A stretch of 60,254 bases of DNA from a bacterium OM1 bin76 (lineage in GTDB: Bacteria > Actinomycetota > Acidimicrobiia > Spongiisociales > ZC4RG35): the NCBI GenBank assembly GCA_002238785.1, contig MPNA01000019.1, positions 1-60,254 of the forward strand, given 5' to 3'. This document shows, one piece after another, positions 26,715 to 36,969 of this stretch. The notes below the pieces were generated by a model, which saw nothing but the letters and a program-made list of their open reading frames with translations, made no database searches and had not been told where the DNA came from. The translations under genes and the position numbers were made by a program. Within the stretch, counting starts at the first letter, position 1, and every line of letters starts with the position of its first letter.

Positions 26715-28070
26715 TCAGAGCGACTCGATGAACCGCTCGATTCGTTCATCGTGGGAGCGGAAAGGGTCCTTGCACAGCATGGTCTGCTGGGTCTGGTCAT
26801 TCAACTTCAAGTGCATCCAGTCCACCGTGAAGTCCCGGCGGCGGGCCTTGGCCGCCTTTATGAACGCCCCTCGCAACCGGGCCCGGGTGGTTTGAGGCGG
26901 CCTGGTTTGGGCCCGGGAGACCTGTTCGTCGGTGACTGTCTTGTCAACCAGGCCATGCCGCTCCAAGACGTAGTACAGGCCGCGGGTTCGGTCCACGTCA
27001 TGGTAGGACAGGTCCACCAGCCCCAATCGGGCATCCTTCTCCGGTATCCCCCTTCTCTCTCGGTACTCCTCCAACAATCTGTACTTGATCACCCAGTCCA
27101 CCTCCCGGTCCAGACTGAGGGGATCTTTCTCCAGGCCGGTCAGAAGATGCTCCCAGCGGTCGATGGCCCGCTGTACCTCGGGGGGGAAGCCGGGCCGCTG
27201 GGCGTAGCGGGTCACCCGGTCGAAGTACTCCCACTGGATGTCCAACGCAGACATCAGACGCCCGTTCTGAAGCCGGACATTGGTTGAACAAGTCAGGTCG
27301 TGACTTATCTGACGGATCGCCTTGATGGGGTTCTCCAACGTCAGGTCCCTGAACACCGCGTCACCCTCGATCATCTGCAACAAGGCAAGCATCGTCCCGA
27401 TCTTGACGAAAGTGGCGTATTCGCTCATGTTGGAGTCACCGGCGATGAGATGCAGACGGCGATACTGCTCAGCGTCGGCGTGAGGCTCATCCCGGGTGTT
27501 GATGATCGGTCGGCTCCGGGTGGTGGCCGACGAGATTCCCTCCCAGATGTGGTCCGCCCGCTGGGCTATGGAATAGGTGACCTGCCGGGTGCTTTGATGG
27601 AGCTTTCCCGCCCCCAGAAAAATCTGTCTGGTCACCAGAAAGGGAAGAAGGATGTTCACCGTTTGCTCGAAGTCCTTGGCGCGGGTTATCAGATAGTTCT
27701 CATGGCACCCGTAGCTATTGCCCGCTGAGTCGGTGTTGTTCTTGAACAAGAAGATCTCGCCCTTGACCCCCTCTGCGGAGAGACGCTCCTCGGCCGAGTG
27801 GATCAGACTCTCCAGAAACCGCTCTCCGGCCCGGTCATAGACGATTACGTCTTCTATGGAGTCGCACTCGGGAGTGGCGTACTCGGGGTGAGAACCCACA
27901 TCCAGGTACAGACGGGCGCCGTTCTCCAGGAAGACATTGGAGGAGCGTCCCCAACTGACCACCCTCCTGAACAGATATCGAGCCACCTCGTCGGGACTGA
28001 GCCGACGTTGTCCCCGCAATGTGAAAGTGACACCGTACTCACTCTCGATACCGAAGATGCGACGATCCAT
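26715..28070 (-). CDS. pafA: Pup--protein ligase PafA
   Basis: A 451-residue carboxylate-amine ligase that conjugates Pup to lysines of target proteins. The N-terminal [16 protein letters not shown] carries the metal-binding glutamate, and [39 protein letters not shown] and [19 protein letters not shown] are near-invariant PafA blocks. The C-terminal [11 protein letters not shown] and KLNDQ...LCKDPF regions complete the enzyme, so it is full length. pafB and pafC follow closely. Pup, Dop and the 20S proteasome genes, which often lie upstream, are not adjacent here; an LpdA-like gene takes that place. Confidence 0.98.
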   Translation of the reverse strand: MDRRIFGIESEYGVTFTLRGQRRLSPDEVARYLFRRVVSWGRSSNVFLENGARLYLDVGSHPEYATPECDSIEDVIVYDRAGERFLESLIHSAEERLSAEGVKGEIFLFKNNTDSAGNSYGCHENYLITRAKDFEQTVNILLPFLVTRQIFLGAGKLHQSTRQVTYSIAQRADHIWEGISSATTRSRPIINTRDEPHADAEQYRRLHLIAGDSNMSEYATFVKIGTMLALLQMIEGDAVFRDLTLENPIKAIRQISHDLTCSTNVRLQNGRLMSALDIQWEYFDRVTRYAQRPGFPPEVQRAIDRWEHLLTGLEKDPLSLDREVDWVIKYRLLEEYRERRGIPEKDARLGLVDLSYHDVDRTRGLYYVLERHGLVDKTVTDEQVSRAQTRPPQTTRARLRGAFIKAAKARRRDFTVDWMHLKLNDQTQQTMLCKDPFRSHDERIERFIESL

Positions 28071-28138
28071 GGGGTGAAACTCTACCCCGAGTGGGAAGCT
28101 ACGGGCCGAGTGGATTGGAGGGCCTGGGCGGGCCCATG

Positions 28139-29512
28139 CTATTCGGCGGCTTCGCTGATGCTCTCTGACAGGGAGGGGTGGACCATCAAGGCCTCCAGCA
28201 GATTGTCGGTGGTGACGTCGGCCTGGACAGCCAATGCGATGATGCCGATCAGGTCGGAGGCACGGTGCCCCACGATGGTCCCCCCCAGGACTACCCGCGT
28301 AGCAGGGTCGGAGATGACCTTCACGAAACCCTCTTCCTTTCCTTCCAGGACGCTGCGGGGATTGGCGGCGAACGGTACCTTGGTGGTGCGGACCTTGCGG
28401 CCCTTGGCGGCAGCAGTGACGTCCTCCAGGCCCACCGAGGCGATCTCCGGCGAGGTAAACACAGCCGCCGCCACATTCGAGTAGTCAAGCGGCGTAACCG
28501 GGTAACCGAGGGCATGGTGAGCTATCTTGCGGCCCTGCAGGGAGGCTACGGAGGAAAGGGGCATCCGGCCGGTGCAGTCGCCGGCTGCGTATACATTCGC
28601 AAGAGAGGTGCGCTGGAAGGAATCCACCTCGATGTGCCCGCTGCGGCTGAGCTTGATCCCTGCCTCCTCCAGGCCGATCCCCCGAGTGAGGGGATATGAG
28701 CCCACTGCCAGCAACACGTGGCTGCCCAGGACGCGCCGCCCGTCGTCACACTCCACCAGCACCCCATCGTCGGTCGCCTCGATACCACTGGCGTAGGCGC
28801 CGATCACCAACTTCACCCCTCTCTTGAGAAAATCGTTCTGGAGCACCGACGCAACTTCCGGATCACGGTGTGGCAGGATCTGTTGCTGACTGACGATCAA
28901 AGTGATGTCGCTGCCCAGCGACTTGAAGATGTGAGTGAATTCCACGCCCGTAACGCCTGAACCCACTATCACCAGGTGATCGGGCGCTTCCTTCAGGTCG
29001 TACGCATCGCGGGTGGTCAGCACGCGCTTTCCGTCCACCGGCGCCCAATCGGGCACGCGGGGCGCTGAACCAGTGGAGATGAGGCAGAAGTCGAAGCCGA
29101 ATTCCATAGTCCCCTCCGCAGTGTTGACGGTGACGCGATCGGGCCCGATCAGACGTCCCCGGCCTCTGATGATGCGCACGTCCTGGGAGAGGAGCAACTC
29201 CAGGAAACCGATGTTGATGTCACTCCAGATGTTCTTGATCCGGTCGGCAAGGCGCTTTTGGTCGACCTCCGCCGAGGCGCCCACCAATCCCAAGCGTTCC
29301 GCCCGGTCAACCAGATCCTTGGTGGCGGCCGTGGCCGCCATCGTCTTGGAAGGGATGCAGTCCCACAGATGGGCGCCCCCTCCCACCACCGAGTCCTCCA
29401 CCAGAATCACCCGGGCGCCCAGGGAGGCTGCCGTTGTGGCGGCCATCACACCTCCGGGGCCCCCACCCACGATCACGAATGTGGGACCGCTCGCAGACAG
29501 CAACCGGTTCAT
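28139..29512 (-). CDS. LpdA-like flavoprotein disulfide-reductase family protein lacking one redox Cys
   Basis: A 457-residue pyridine nucleotide-disulfide oxidoreductase with FAD ([11 protein letters not shown]) and NAD(P)H ([12 protein letters not shown]) folds, a second FAD motif VYAAGDCTG, and the dimerisation domain. The redox site reads [13 protein letters not shown] where true disulfide reductases have GGTCLNxGCIPSK: the first Cys is replaced by His48 and one residue is lost, leaving only C52. This resembles mycobacterial LpdA, which reduces quinones with NAD(P)H and is not a lipoamide dehydrogenase. The ATG at 29512 overlaps the mutase stop codon by one base; GTG 29515 is an alternative. 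I infer quinone or other electron-acceptor reduction. Confidence 0.9.
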   Translation of the reverse strand: MNRLLSASGPTFVIVGGGPGGVMAATTAASLGARVILVEDSVVGGGAHLWDCIPSKTMAATAATKDLVDRAERLGLVGASAEVDQKRLADRIKNIWSDINIGFLELLLSQDVRIIRGRGRLIGPDRVTVNTAEGTMEFGFDFCLISTGSAPRVPDWAPVDGKRVLTTRDAYDLKEAPDHLVIVGSGVTGVEFTHIFKSLGSDITLIVSQQQILPHRDPEVASVLQNDFLKRGVKLVIGAYASGIEATDDGVLVECDDGRRVLGSHVLLAVGSYPLTRGIGLEEAGIKLSRSGHIEVDSFQRTSLANVYAAGDCTGRMPLSSVASLQGRKIAHHALGYPVTPLDYSNVAAAVFTSPEIASVGLEDVTAAAKGRKVRTTKVPFAANPRSVLEGKEEGFVKVISDPATRVVLGGTIVGHRASDLIGIIALAVQADVTTDNLLEALMVHPSLSESISEAAE

Positions 29513-31068
29513 CACAACGGCCGGTGTGAGCCGAAGGCGTCCCGCAGGATTCCGGAGACCTCCCCCAACGTGGCGCCCGCCGCCAACGCACTCCTCATGG
29601 GATGCAGCAAGTTGCCGCTGCCCCGGGCCTCTTCAGACAGGGTTCGCAGAGAACCCTCTACCGCCCCCGCGTCGCGGTTGTCGCGGTGGGAGGCCAAACG
29701 CTCCCGCTGTGACATTTCCAGTTGGGGGTCGGCACGGCTGATGGAAGGGTCGGGGGCATCCTCGTCGGTGAAACTGTTCACCCCCACCACTGTAATAGAA
29801 CCGTCCTCGATGCCTCGTGCTATCCGGTAAGCCGACTCCTCGATCCGGGATTGCATCCATTCCACTGCTTTCACGGCCCCGCCCATTCCCTCGATTCTAT
29901 CCAAAAGCACAGCCGCTTCATCTTCCAGGGCGTCGGTCAATGCCTCCACATAAAAGGACCCCGCCAAAGGATCAACCGTGTCGGTGGTACCCGACTCGAA
30001 GGCCAGGATCTGCTGGGTACGCAGGGCGAGGGTGGCGGAGTGCCGGGTAGGCAGGCTGAGGGCCTCATCGAAACCATTGGTGTGGAGGGATTGGGTGCCT
30101 CCCAGGACCGCTGCCAGAGCTTGGACGGTGGTGCGGACGATGTTGTTCTCCGGTTGGAGAGCGGTGAGGCTGCTTCCGGCGGTCTGGGCGTGAAAACGCA
30201 TCCGATGGGACGCCGGAGACCGGGCGCCGAATTTCTCCCTCATCATCCGGGCCCAGATCCGTCGCGCCGCCCGGAACTTGGCTACTTCCTCGAAGAGATG
30301 ACTGTGGCTGTTCCAGAAGAACGAAACACGGGGTGCGAAGTCATCCACCGCCAAGCCGGCGTCCATCGCCGCCCGCACGTAGGCGACCCCGTTGGCGATG
30401 GTGAAAGCCAGTTCCTCGGCAGCCGTGGCTCCCGCTTCGCGGATGTGGTACCCGGAGACAGAAATGGGATTCCAGCGAGGAAGGCGCTGCGACGCGTAGG
30501 CGATCAGGTCGGTGACCAGCCTCATGGAAGATCCGGGAGGGTAGATGTAGGTCCCTCGGGCAATGTACTCCTTCAACATGTCGTTCTGCACGGTGCCCCG
30601 CAAAGACTGGGGCGGAACTCCCTGCGCTTCGGCCACCAACTCATAGAACAGCAGCAAGATTGGAGCGGTCGAATTGATGGTCATGGAGGTGGACACCTCT
30701 CCAAGGGGAATACCCTGCAGGAGACGCTTCATGTCATCCAGCGTGTCGATGGCGACTCCCACCCGCCCGACCTCGCCCCGGGCCAGTGGGTGGTCGGAGT
30801 CCAGACCCATCTGGGTGGGCAAATCGAAGGCAACCGACAAACCGGTCTGCCCCGCCTCCAGTAGGGCATGGAATCTTTGATTGGAGGTCTCGGCCGTGCC
30901 GAATCCCGCATACTGCCGCATGGTCCAGTGACGACGCCGGTACATGGAGGGATAGGGGCCGCGAGTAAAGGGGTACTCTCCCGGCAAGCCCAAACCGGAG
31001 GTCTCCACCGGGTCGGTATAGACCTCCTTCGTGACTATCCCGCCTGGGGTGGTAACGGTTTTCTCCAT
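29512..31068 (-). CDS. Acyl-CoA mutase large subunit (methylmalonyl-CoA mutase family), no B12 domain
   Basis: A 518-residue catalytic barrel of the methylmalonyl-CoA mutase family. [39 protein letters not shown] and [15 protein letters not shown] are classic blocks of the substrate domain. The protein stops after the barrel ([10 protein letters not shown]), so the cobalamin-binding domain is not fused, as in isobutyryl-CoA mutase large subunits and some two-gene MCMs. No small B12 subunit is seen in the window, so it must be encoded elsewhere. ATG 31068 is chosen because the mutase N-terminus starts there; the upstream frame is non-homologous. It is the first gene of the minus-strand run into the LpdA-like gene. 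Confidence 0.94.
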   Translation of the reverse strand: MEKTVTTPGGIVTKEVYTDPVETSGLGLPGEYPFTRGPYPSMYRRRHWTMRQYAGFGTAETSNQRFHALLEAGQTGLSVAFDLPTQMGLDSDHPLARGEVGRVGVAIDTLDDMKRLLQGIPLGEVSTSMTINSTAPILLLFYELVAEAQGVPPQSLRGTVQNDMLKEYIARGTYIYPPGSSMRLVTDLIAYASQRLPRWNPISVSGYHIREAGATAAEELAFTIANGVAYVRAAMDAGLAVDDFAPRVSFFWNSHSHLFEEVAKFRAARRIWARMMREKFGARSPASHRMRFHAQTAGSSLTALQPENNIVRTTVQALAAVLGGTQSLHTNGFDEALSLPTRHSATLALRTQQILAFESGTTDTVDPLAGSFYVEALTDALEDEAAVLLDRIEGMGGAVKAVEWMQSRIEESAYRIARGIEDGSITVVGVNSFTDEDAPDPSISRADPQLEMSQRERLASHRDNRDAGAVEGSLRTLSEEARGSGNLLHPMRSALAAGATLGEVSGILRDAFGSHRPL

Positions 31069-31126
31069 AAACCCTATATGCTCGCGGTTATAAGGGGAAT
31101 CGTACCCACCCCTGGCTGTTTTATCT

Positions 31127-33916
31127 ATGTTGCGCCCCTCACCATTCCACCGCGCTGAGTCCCTGGACCGTAGGGACCGTTGGATGCCGTCCTTGGCCGG
31201 TCTGCTGGTGATTCTGGTCATCACTGCGGGGTGGGCAGTCCTGTTCGCATTCCTGGGAGTGACGGCGGCGTTCGGAGTCTTCGAAGAAGTCCGGGAGAGG
31301 CTTGACCCCGACGTCTCGAAGATAGACCTCACCCTGCCGGATCTCTCTCGGGTGTCTCGGGTATATGCCGCCGACGGTGAACTCCTGGCCGAACTGCATG
31401 ACGGTCGGGTGTCCGAACCCGTCCCCATCGCGCAGATCCCTGAGGTTGTGATCTACGCCGTGCTGGCTGCCGAGGATGACGACTTCTATGAACACGACGG
31501 CGTTGACTTCACCGCCATCGCCCGGACGGCGGTCTACAACTTCCTGTACCAAACCAACCTGGGGGGATCGACCATCACCCAACAGGTGGCCAAGAACCAC
31601 TTTGTGGGCGACGAGATAACCATCGAGCGCAAGATCCGGGAGGCCTTCGTCTCCACTGACCTGGAGAGAACCTACCAAAAGGACCAGATCCTGGAGTTTT
31701 ACCTCAACTCTGTCTACTTCGGGTCAGGTGCATACGGGGTGAGCGCCGCCGCCCGGGAGTTCTTCGCCAAGCCTTTGGAGAAGATCACCCTGGAGGAAGC
31801 AGCAACCCTGGCGGTGTTGATCCGAAACCCCACCTTCTACAACCCCCGGACGCGGCCGGAGCGAGTCGAGGACCGTCGCAATCTGATCATCAGCCAGATG
31901 GTGGGCAACAACTGGGCCGATCCAGAGGAAGCGGAAGAGGCGAAGAACTCCCCCTTGGAGATTGCCGAACATGTTCCCTTCAGGGGAGAAGCCGACCATG
32001 TGGTGGCGGAAGTCAATCGTCAACTCCTCTACCACCCCCGTTTTTCCTTCCTGGGAGACACACCCGAACAGAGAAAGAAGGCGATCTTCGGGTGTGCCGC
32101 CGACAACCCCGAATGCCAGGGCGGTGGGGGCCTGCGCATCGAGACGACCGTCGACCTGGACCTACAGCGGGAGGCGTATCGGATTCTCGAGGAGTGGATG
32201 CCCCTTCCTGACTACCAGTCGAACGTGATCCTCTGCCAAGCCCTGTTCCCTTCCGATCCTCTGTCTTATCTGGAGACCTATGCGACCGAGCACTCCTGCT
32301 CGCCCACAGGATCGATCGTGACAGTGGACAATTACACGGGGGCAGTGAAAGTGATGGCTTCCGGTCTCCCCTTCGACTTCGTCCAGTTCGACCTGGCGAT
32401 ACAGGGTCGACGCAATCCGGGTTCCAGCATGAAGCCGTTCGCGCTGCTCGGCGCCCTGGAACGCGACATATCCCTGGGTACCGCTCTTCCTGCACCCCCC
32501 ACGATCGAGATCCAATGCCCGACCGTTTGCGTGGAGGACTCTGACATATGGACCGTTCGCAATGTGGGAACCCGAGACTACGGGGTGCTCACCCTGGCGG
32601 ACGCCACCAGCGCATCCATCAACACCGTCTATGCCCAACTCTCCGAGGAGATCGGACCGGCCAAGGTGGCAGAGGTGGCCCACCGGTTGGGAATTCAATC
32701 CGAACTGCCGGAGGTGCTGTCGATCGTACTGGGCACGGGGGCGGTCAGTCCCCTGGAGATGGCGTCGGCCTACTCCAATTTCGCCACCAACGGCCTGTGG
32801 GCGGCCCCCTACATTGTCTCCAAGGTGATCTCGCCCGACAACCGCATCCTCTACGAGCACGAGGTGGCATACCAGAGCAATGGAGATCCTGCGGCCTTCG
32901 CCGCCGCCCGAATACCCCTCATCAAAGTCCCCTCTCCCCAGGGTACGGCGTCCCGAGCTTCCATCGGACGGCCGCAGGGGGGGAAGACCGGTACCCATCA
33001 AGGCTTTCGGGATGCCTGGTACGTTGGGTTCGTGCCGACGCACACCACGGCGGTGTGGGTGGGCTACGAACATAACCAGATACCACTGGAAAACGTAGTC
33101 ATCGGGGGCGAGAGCCACCGGCGAGTGTACGGAGGGTCGGTCCCCGCCCCGATATGGGCGGAGTTCATGGATGTCATGCTCCAAGACGTGGAGGTGACCG
33201 GGTTCCCCCCTGATCCTCCAGGGGTGGACCGCTACAAGCTGCGACCTTCCACCACCGTGCCGCAGGTGACTGGACTCGATCTGGAGTCGGCTCAGGCTGC
33301 ATTGGTTGGGTCAAGGCTCAATTGGGAGATCGTTGATGTGGACTCCTCGGCGCCCGCCGGAGAGGTCCTCTCCCAGCAACCGCAGCCCCGAACCGTTGTC
33401 CTGCATGCCGACCCGGTTACCTTGGAGGTCTCCACAGGAACACCCCCCAGCGGCATCTTGCCCGATTGGACGGGACTCACCATTAACGAGGTCCTCGACG
33501 ACGCTCGACGACTGGAAGAAGAGAACGGACTGCTGATCATTCTCGACGTCACCTATGCTCCCCACCCGGAACTGGCATCCGACCAGGTAATCGGCACCGA
33601 ACCGGCAGCCGCCACCGAGATCTCCTCCGGCGACCTGGTAACCATCATCCTTTCCACCGGCGAAGCTCCCAGTGCCGTCCTGCTACCCGACTGGACCGGC
33701 CTCACCATCGGCGAAGTGCTCGAGGACATCCAACGAATCCAGGATGAAACCGGTGTCTCGTTGATCCCCGATGTGATCTATTCGCCGCACGCCGAGATTG
33801 AATCGGAGAGGGTGATCAGCACCGAGCCCGGACCCGGCGTGGAGATCTCCTCTGGGGCCCAGGTAACCATCACTCTCTCCAACGGTGAAACGCCGGCGAC
33901 TGACCCCGAGGCTTGA
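31127..33916 (+). CDS. Bifunctional penicillin-binding protein with PASTA domains (class A PBP)
   Basis: A 929-residue cell-wall synthase. One membrane anchor lies at residues 24-48. The GT51 glycosyltransferase has the catalytic Glu116 in [12 protein letters not shown] and the [12 protein letters not shown] motif. The transpeptidase has S433 in SSMK, an SxN-type motif in SASINT, and KTG in GGKTGTHQ near residue 620. Three C-terminal PASTA-like repeats follow from about residue 705. The second and third are clearly duplicated ([13 protein letters not shown] versus [13 protein letters not shown]). It polymerises and cross-links peptidoglycan outside the membrane; PASTA units bind wall fragments or beta-lactams. 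It is divergent from the mutase gene. Confidence 0.96.
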   Translation: MLRPSPFHRAESLDRRDRWMPSLAGLLVILVITAGWAVLFAFLGVTAAFGVFEEVRERLDPDVSKIDLTLPDLSRVSRVYAADGELLAELHDGRVSEPVPIAQIPEVVIYAVLAAEDDDFYEHDGVDFTAIARTAVYNFLYQTNLGGSTITQQVAKNHFVGDEITIERKIREAFVSTDLERTYQKDQILEFYLNSVYFGSGAYGVSAAAREFFAKPLEKITLEEAATLAVLIRNPTFYNPRTRPERVEDRRNLIISQMVGNNWADPEEAEEAKNSPLEIAEHVPFRGEADHVVAEVNRQLLYHPRFSFLGDTPEQRKKAIFGCAADNPECQGGGGLRIETTVDLDLQREAYRILEEWMPLPDYQSNVILCQALFPSDPLSYLETYATEHSCSPTGSIVTVDNYTGAVKVMASGLPFDFVQFDLAIQGRRNPGSSMKPFALLGALERDISLGTALPAPPTIEIQCPTVCVEDSDIWTVRNVGTRDYGVLTLADATSASINTVYAQLSEEIGPAKVAEVAHRLGIQSELPEVLSIVLGTGAVSPLEMASAYSNFATNGLWAAPYIVSKVISPDNRILYEHEVAYQSNGDPAAFAAARIPLIKVPSPQGTASRASIGRPQGGKTGTHQGFRDAWYVGFVPTHTTAVWVGYEHNQIPLENVVIGGESHRRVYGGSVPAPIWAEFMDVMLQDVEVTGFPPDPPGVDRYKLRPSTTVPQVTGLDLESAQAALVGSRLNWEIVDVDSSAPAGEVLSQQPQPRTVVLHADPVTLEVSTGTPPSGILPDWTGLTINEVLDDARRLEEENGLLIILDVTYAPHPELASDQVIGTEPAAATEISSGDLVTIILSTGEAPSAVLLPDWTGLTIGEVLEDIQRIQDETGVSLIPDVIYSPHAEIESERVISTEPGPGVEISSGAQVTITLSNGETPATDPEA

Positions 33917-34033
33917 CGAGTCCGGTTGACCGACAGCCTCAATCTTGAGACTCGCGGTTCTTGCCACTACCACGCGAAACAACTCCTACGCTCCACGACA
34001 CATGAGGCAGCGTTGTAGTGCATTATTTAAGGG

Positions 34034-34414
34034 ATGACAATGCTATCCATGACATCCAACACTCCAGTAGCCGAACCGACCGGCGTGCGGTTTCCCCGTA
34101 CCCGCTCCTTTTCGGTGGACCTGATCCATGAGTCTTCGGAAGGGTTCTCCCCGGGACACGAATACGTTCGCCGCTTCTGGGCGGCGGCGATAGGAAGGGG
34201 GGCGATCCGGGATTTGCTCGAGTTGTTCTTGGCCGGCCTGAGGCAGAGGACCGTCCAGGAACCCTTCTACCTGGGGGTGCTGCTGGCCGCAGGCCTGGTG
34301 GAGGTGGTAGGGAACAGAATACGCATCCCGTCTCGGATACCACCCCTGCCTGCAAACATGGTATTGCGGCTCAGCCCCTACCTGCGTTCCGATCATCGCC
34401 GCTGGGAACGGTAA
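34034..34414 (+). CDS. Small conserved-looking hypothetical protein
   Basis: A 126-residue, Arg-rich, mostly helical protein. A central stretch EYVRRFWAAAIGRGAIRDLLELF is followed by FYLGVLLAAGLVEVVGNRIRI and a proline-rich IPSRIPPLP element. I recognise no domain. It overlaps the convergent flippase gene by 44 bp at its 3' end, which lowers confidence. The amino acid pattern looks protein-like rather than random, and a weak purine-rich site precedes the ATG. It may also be translated from the inner ATG at 34052. Confidence 0.5.
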   Translation: MTMLSMTSNTPVAEPTGVRFPRTRSFSVDLIHESSEGFSPGHEYVRRFWAAAIGRGAIRDLLELFLAGLRQRTVQEPFYLGVLLAAGLVEVVGNRIRIPSRIPPLPANMVLRLSPYLRSDHRRWER

Positions 34415-35642
34415 TGCCCGACGGCCCGAGCGTGGAACGGGACAGGACCATTCTGCCCACCACCAGCAGGGCGACGGCCTCTCCTGCGCAGAATCCGGTG
34501 GCCACGGCCACCACCGGTCCCGAAGGACTCAACCAAGTGACGAGGCCGGCTGCCGCCAGCCCGCTTACCCAGGCGGTGGCCAGGCGGCCGGTTCTGGACC
34601 CCGCTACCAGGATCTGAGCCAGCAATTGCACACCGGCAGCCATGGCGGTCCCACCCGCCACCAGGGCTGTCACCAATGAAGAAGGCACGAAATCCGAGCC
34701 CATCAGCAACTTCACCGCCTCGGGGCCCACCAGGTACCCCAGTAGAGCGGCCAGCGACGCCAGCCCCAAGGACCCCATCCACAACCTTCCTCCCAGCTTG
34801 CGCAGCGACTCACCCTCACCCCGGCCCACCATTCGCACCAACGGAGGGAGCACCCTGCCCTGCAGGCTGTACATCAGGGTGAGCGGAGCCCGGAACAGAA
34901 CGAAAACAATGAAGACCATGCTCACCTGCGCGGCAGTGCCACCCATGTAGGTGACTGCCAGTGGCGCCGCCGCCACCAAGACATGGGCAGCCGCCGCCCC
35001 CACCACATAGTGCTGCACAAAGATCCGACCGGCCGCGGAGGGATGATCGAGGCGCCGTCCCCGCCAGAACCCGAAGAGGAATACCACCCAGGGGGCAGCC
35101 ACCATCGCCCATCCCAGCCCCACCGCCCCCCCTCCGGTGGCCAGCACCACCCCAAGGACCGCCAGCCTGACCAACCCCTCCGCGGATAGCATCCAACCGA
35201 CCCGGCCGTATCGTCCCCTGCCCTGCAGCACACCCTTCCCGATCCAGAAACACCCGTATCCGACAATCAACAGCACCATCTGCCACATGTGGGTGACGAC
35301 CTGCTCGGTTAGGGGAGGAAGCGTCCAACCTGTTGCCACGGCCGCAGCCGCTACCGCCACCCCTGTCACGACCAGGACCAGTCCCAACCCGCCCGAGAGT
35401 GGATTCCTCCTCTCGGTGACTTCCCGGGTAACCCACTGTTCGAGGGGAAGGTAAAGCACCGTAATAATGATGAAAGCCCCCGTCCACATCACGCCGATGG
35501 GTGCGTAGGCGTCGGCGCCCAGGCCCCTTCCGCCCAGGGCGTGAAACAGATAGGCGGTCAGACCTCCCGCCATCGCCCCGGCGACCATCATGGGGGTGCC
35601 CTGCTCCGGCGCCGCTCCGTTCTCCGATTGGCTCTCGTTCAT
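34371..35642 (-). CDS. Polysaccharide flippase-like membrane protein (MOP superfamily)
   Basis: A 423-residue protein with about twelve hydrophobic segments, resembling Wzx-type polysaccharide exporters/flippases. The tract RMVGRGEGESLRKLGGRLWMG corresponds to the cytoplasmic loop after helix 8 of such proteins. ATG 35642 overlaps the end of the sugar transferase gene by 4 bp (35639-35642), so it is translationally coupled to it. It probably moves a lipid-linked glycan, started by that transferase, across the membrane. The superfamily call rests on TM layout and context, as there is no single diagnostic motif. Confidence 0.8.
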   Translation of the reverse strand: MNESQSENGAAPEQGTPMMVAGAMAGGLTAYLFHALGGRGLGADAYAPIGVMWTGAFIIITVLYLPLEQWVTREVTERRNPLSGGLGLVLVVTGVAVAAAAVATGWTLPPLTEQVVTHMWQMVLLIVGYGCFWIGKGVLQGRGRYGRVGWMLSAEGLVRLAVLGVVLATGGGAVGLGWAMVAAPWVVFLFGFWRGRRLDHPSAAGRIFVQHYVVGAAAAHVLVAAAPLAVTYMGGTAAQVSMVFIVFVLFRAPLTLMYSLQGRVLPPLVRMVGRGEGESLRKLGGRLWMGSLGLASLAALLGYLVGPEAVKLLMGSDFVPSSLVTALVAGGTAMAAGVQLLAQILVAGSRTGRLATAWVSGLAAAGLVTWLSPSGPVVAVATGFCAGEAVALLVVGRMVLSRSTLGPSGITVPSGDDRNAGRG

Positions 35643-36922
35643 CGGGACCCCGATCCGGTGATGACGGTCCAGACCGAGGACCACAGGATTCGCAGATCCA
35701 GAATGGGTGAGACGTGCTTGATGTAATACAGATCGTAAGTGAGCTTCCGCACCGTGCCTTCCAGGTCGGCTGCATAACCAGTGTTGATCTGCGCCCATCC
35801 GGTTACCCCGGGCCTCAATAGGTGCCGTAGCGAATAGAAAGGTATCTCGCGGGAGAACTCTTCAACGAAAGGCGCCTGTTCGGCCCGCGGGCCCACCAGG
35901 CTCATGTCTCCGATCAACACGTTCCACAATTGGGGGATCTCATCCAGTCGGTACCGCCGCAGCCACCCGCCTCCTCTCACCAGCCGTGGGTCGTCCACCG
36001 CGGCAAACCTGGGGCCGTCGGCTTCGGCGTCACTGCGCATAGTTCGGAACTTGTAAATGGTAAAGGGTTGGCCCCCCCTTCCCACTCTGAGTTGGCGGAA
36101 CAGCACCGGGCCCGGAGAGGATGCCTTCACCACCACCGCCACCACCCCGGCCACCAGGACCCAGATGGGCAGTGTGAGGGCCACTGCCGCCAGATCGAAA
36201 AGCCGCTTTCCCCACAGCCAATTGCGAACCTGCTGCAACGTGGTGGTCATCTGCCAGTCCTCCACCAGTCGGGGCAGCGGAACCCGTTCGGTGTGTTCTT
36301 CGTAAACAGAGGCCAAGGGCTTCACCACCCGGCCAGCCAGATCATTTCCCGACACCAGCCTGGCGACTTCGGGAGAGAGGGCTGCCGCCATGTCCACCAC
36401 CAAGGTGATCTCCGGATCCAGGGGCCCCTGATCGGGATGGGAGGAAGGGTCGATCAAGGCTCTTACGTCGGCGTGCGGGGCGAGTTGCAGGTCCCTCACC
36501 ATCTCCCGATCCGATGAGAACACCACCATCGGCTCGATCCAGGGTCTTCGCCGCCGCACCACCCGGTGGGCGACCACCGTCACCGCCCAGATTGCCATGG
36601 TTACCAGGAGCAGAGACCGGGAGAAGTAGATGCGAGTGGCGAGCACCATCAGGGCAACCGCCGACAGGGTGATCATCACCATCGTCAAACCCCTGCCGTA
36701 GCTGGGACGGGGCACCCCCGGACTCGGCATGGATGGCACGAGAGTCGAGGCGACCAAGGCAGCCAGCATCACGAAACCCAGCATGGGGAGCACCCGCGGA
36801 CCCACTTGCCGGGCTTCCCACGGCAGCGGGGTACCGAACAGAAGCAGCGATGAGATCATCGCCGACCCCGCCAATAGAGTGAGGTCAACCATCACCATGG
36901 ACAGAACGAACCTGTTGCGCAT
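35639..36922 (-). CDS. Polyprenyl-phosphate sugar phosphotransferase (priming transferase)
   Basis: A 427-residue polyisoprenyl-phosphate hexose-1-P transferase of the WbaP/EpsE type. Four membrane segments occupy the first ~125 residues. The C-terminal bacterial sugar transferase domain from about 240 contains KRLFDLAAVALTL, SPGPVLFRQLRVGRGGQPF, YKFRTM, RYRLDEIPQLWNVLIGDMS and GPRAEQ, all hallmark motifs. It transfers the first sugar-1-phosphate to undecaprenyl phosphate to begin a cell-surface polysaccharide. It is upstream of and overlapping the flippase and divergent from a GT2. Confidence 0.95.
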   Translation of the reverse strand: MRNRFVLSMVMVDLTLLAGSAMISSLLLFGTPLPWEARQVGPRVLPMLGFVMLAALVASTLVPSMPSPGVPRPSYGRGLTMVMITLSAVALMVLATRIYFSRSLLLVTMAIWAVTVVAHRVVRRRRPWIEPMVVFSSDREMVRDLQLAPHADVRALIDPSSHPDQGPLDPEITLVVDMAAALSPEVARLVSGNDLAGRVVKPLASVYEEHTERVPLPRLVEDWQMTTTLQQVRNWLWGKRLFDLAAVALTLPIWVLVAGVVAVVVKASSPGPVLFRQLRVGRGGQPFTIYKFRTMRSDAEADGPRFAAVDDPRLVRGGGWLRRYRLDEIPQLWNVLIGDMSLVGPRAEQAPFVEEFSREIPFYSLRHLLRPGVTGWAQINTGYAADLEGTVRKLTYDLYYIKHVSPILDLRILWSSVWTVITGSGSR

Positions 36923-36969
36923 AGAGTGCGAATGCTAAGCCTCCCCGTTGGGCTTTCAGCCAAGAAGGC

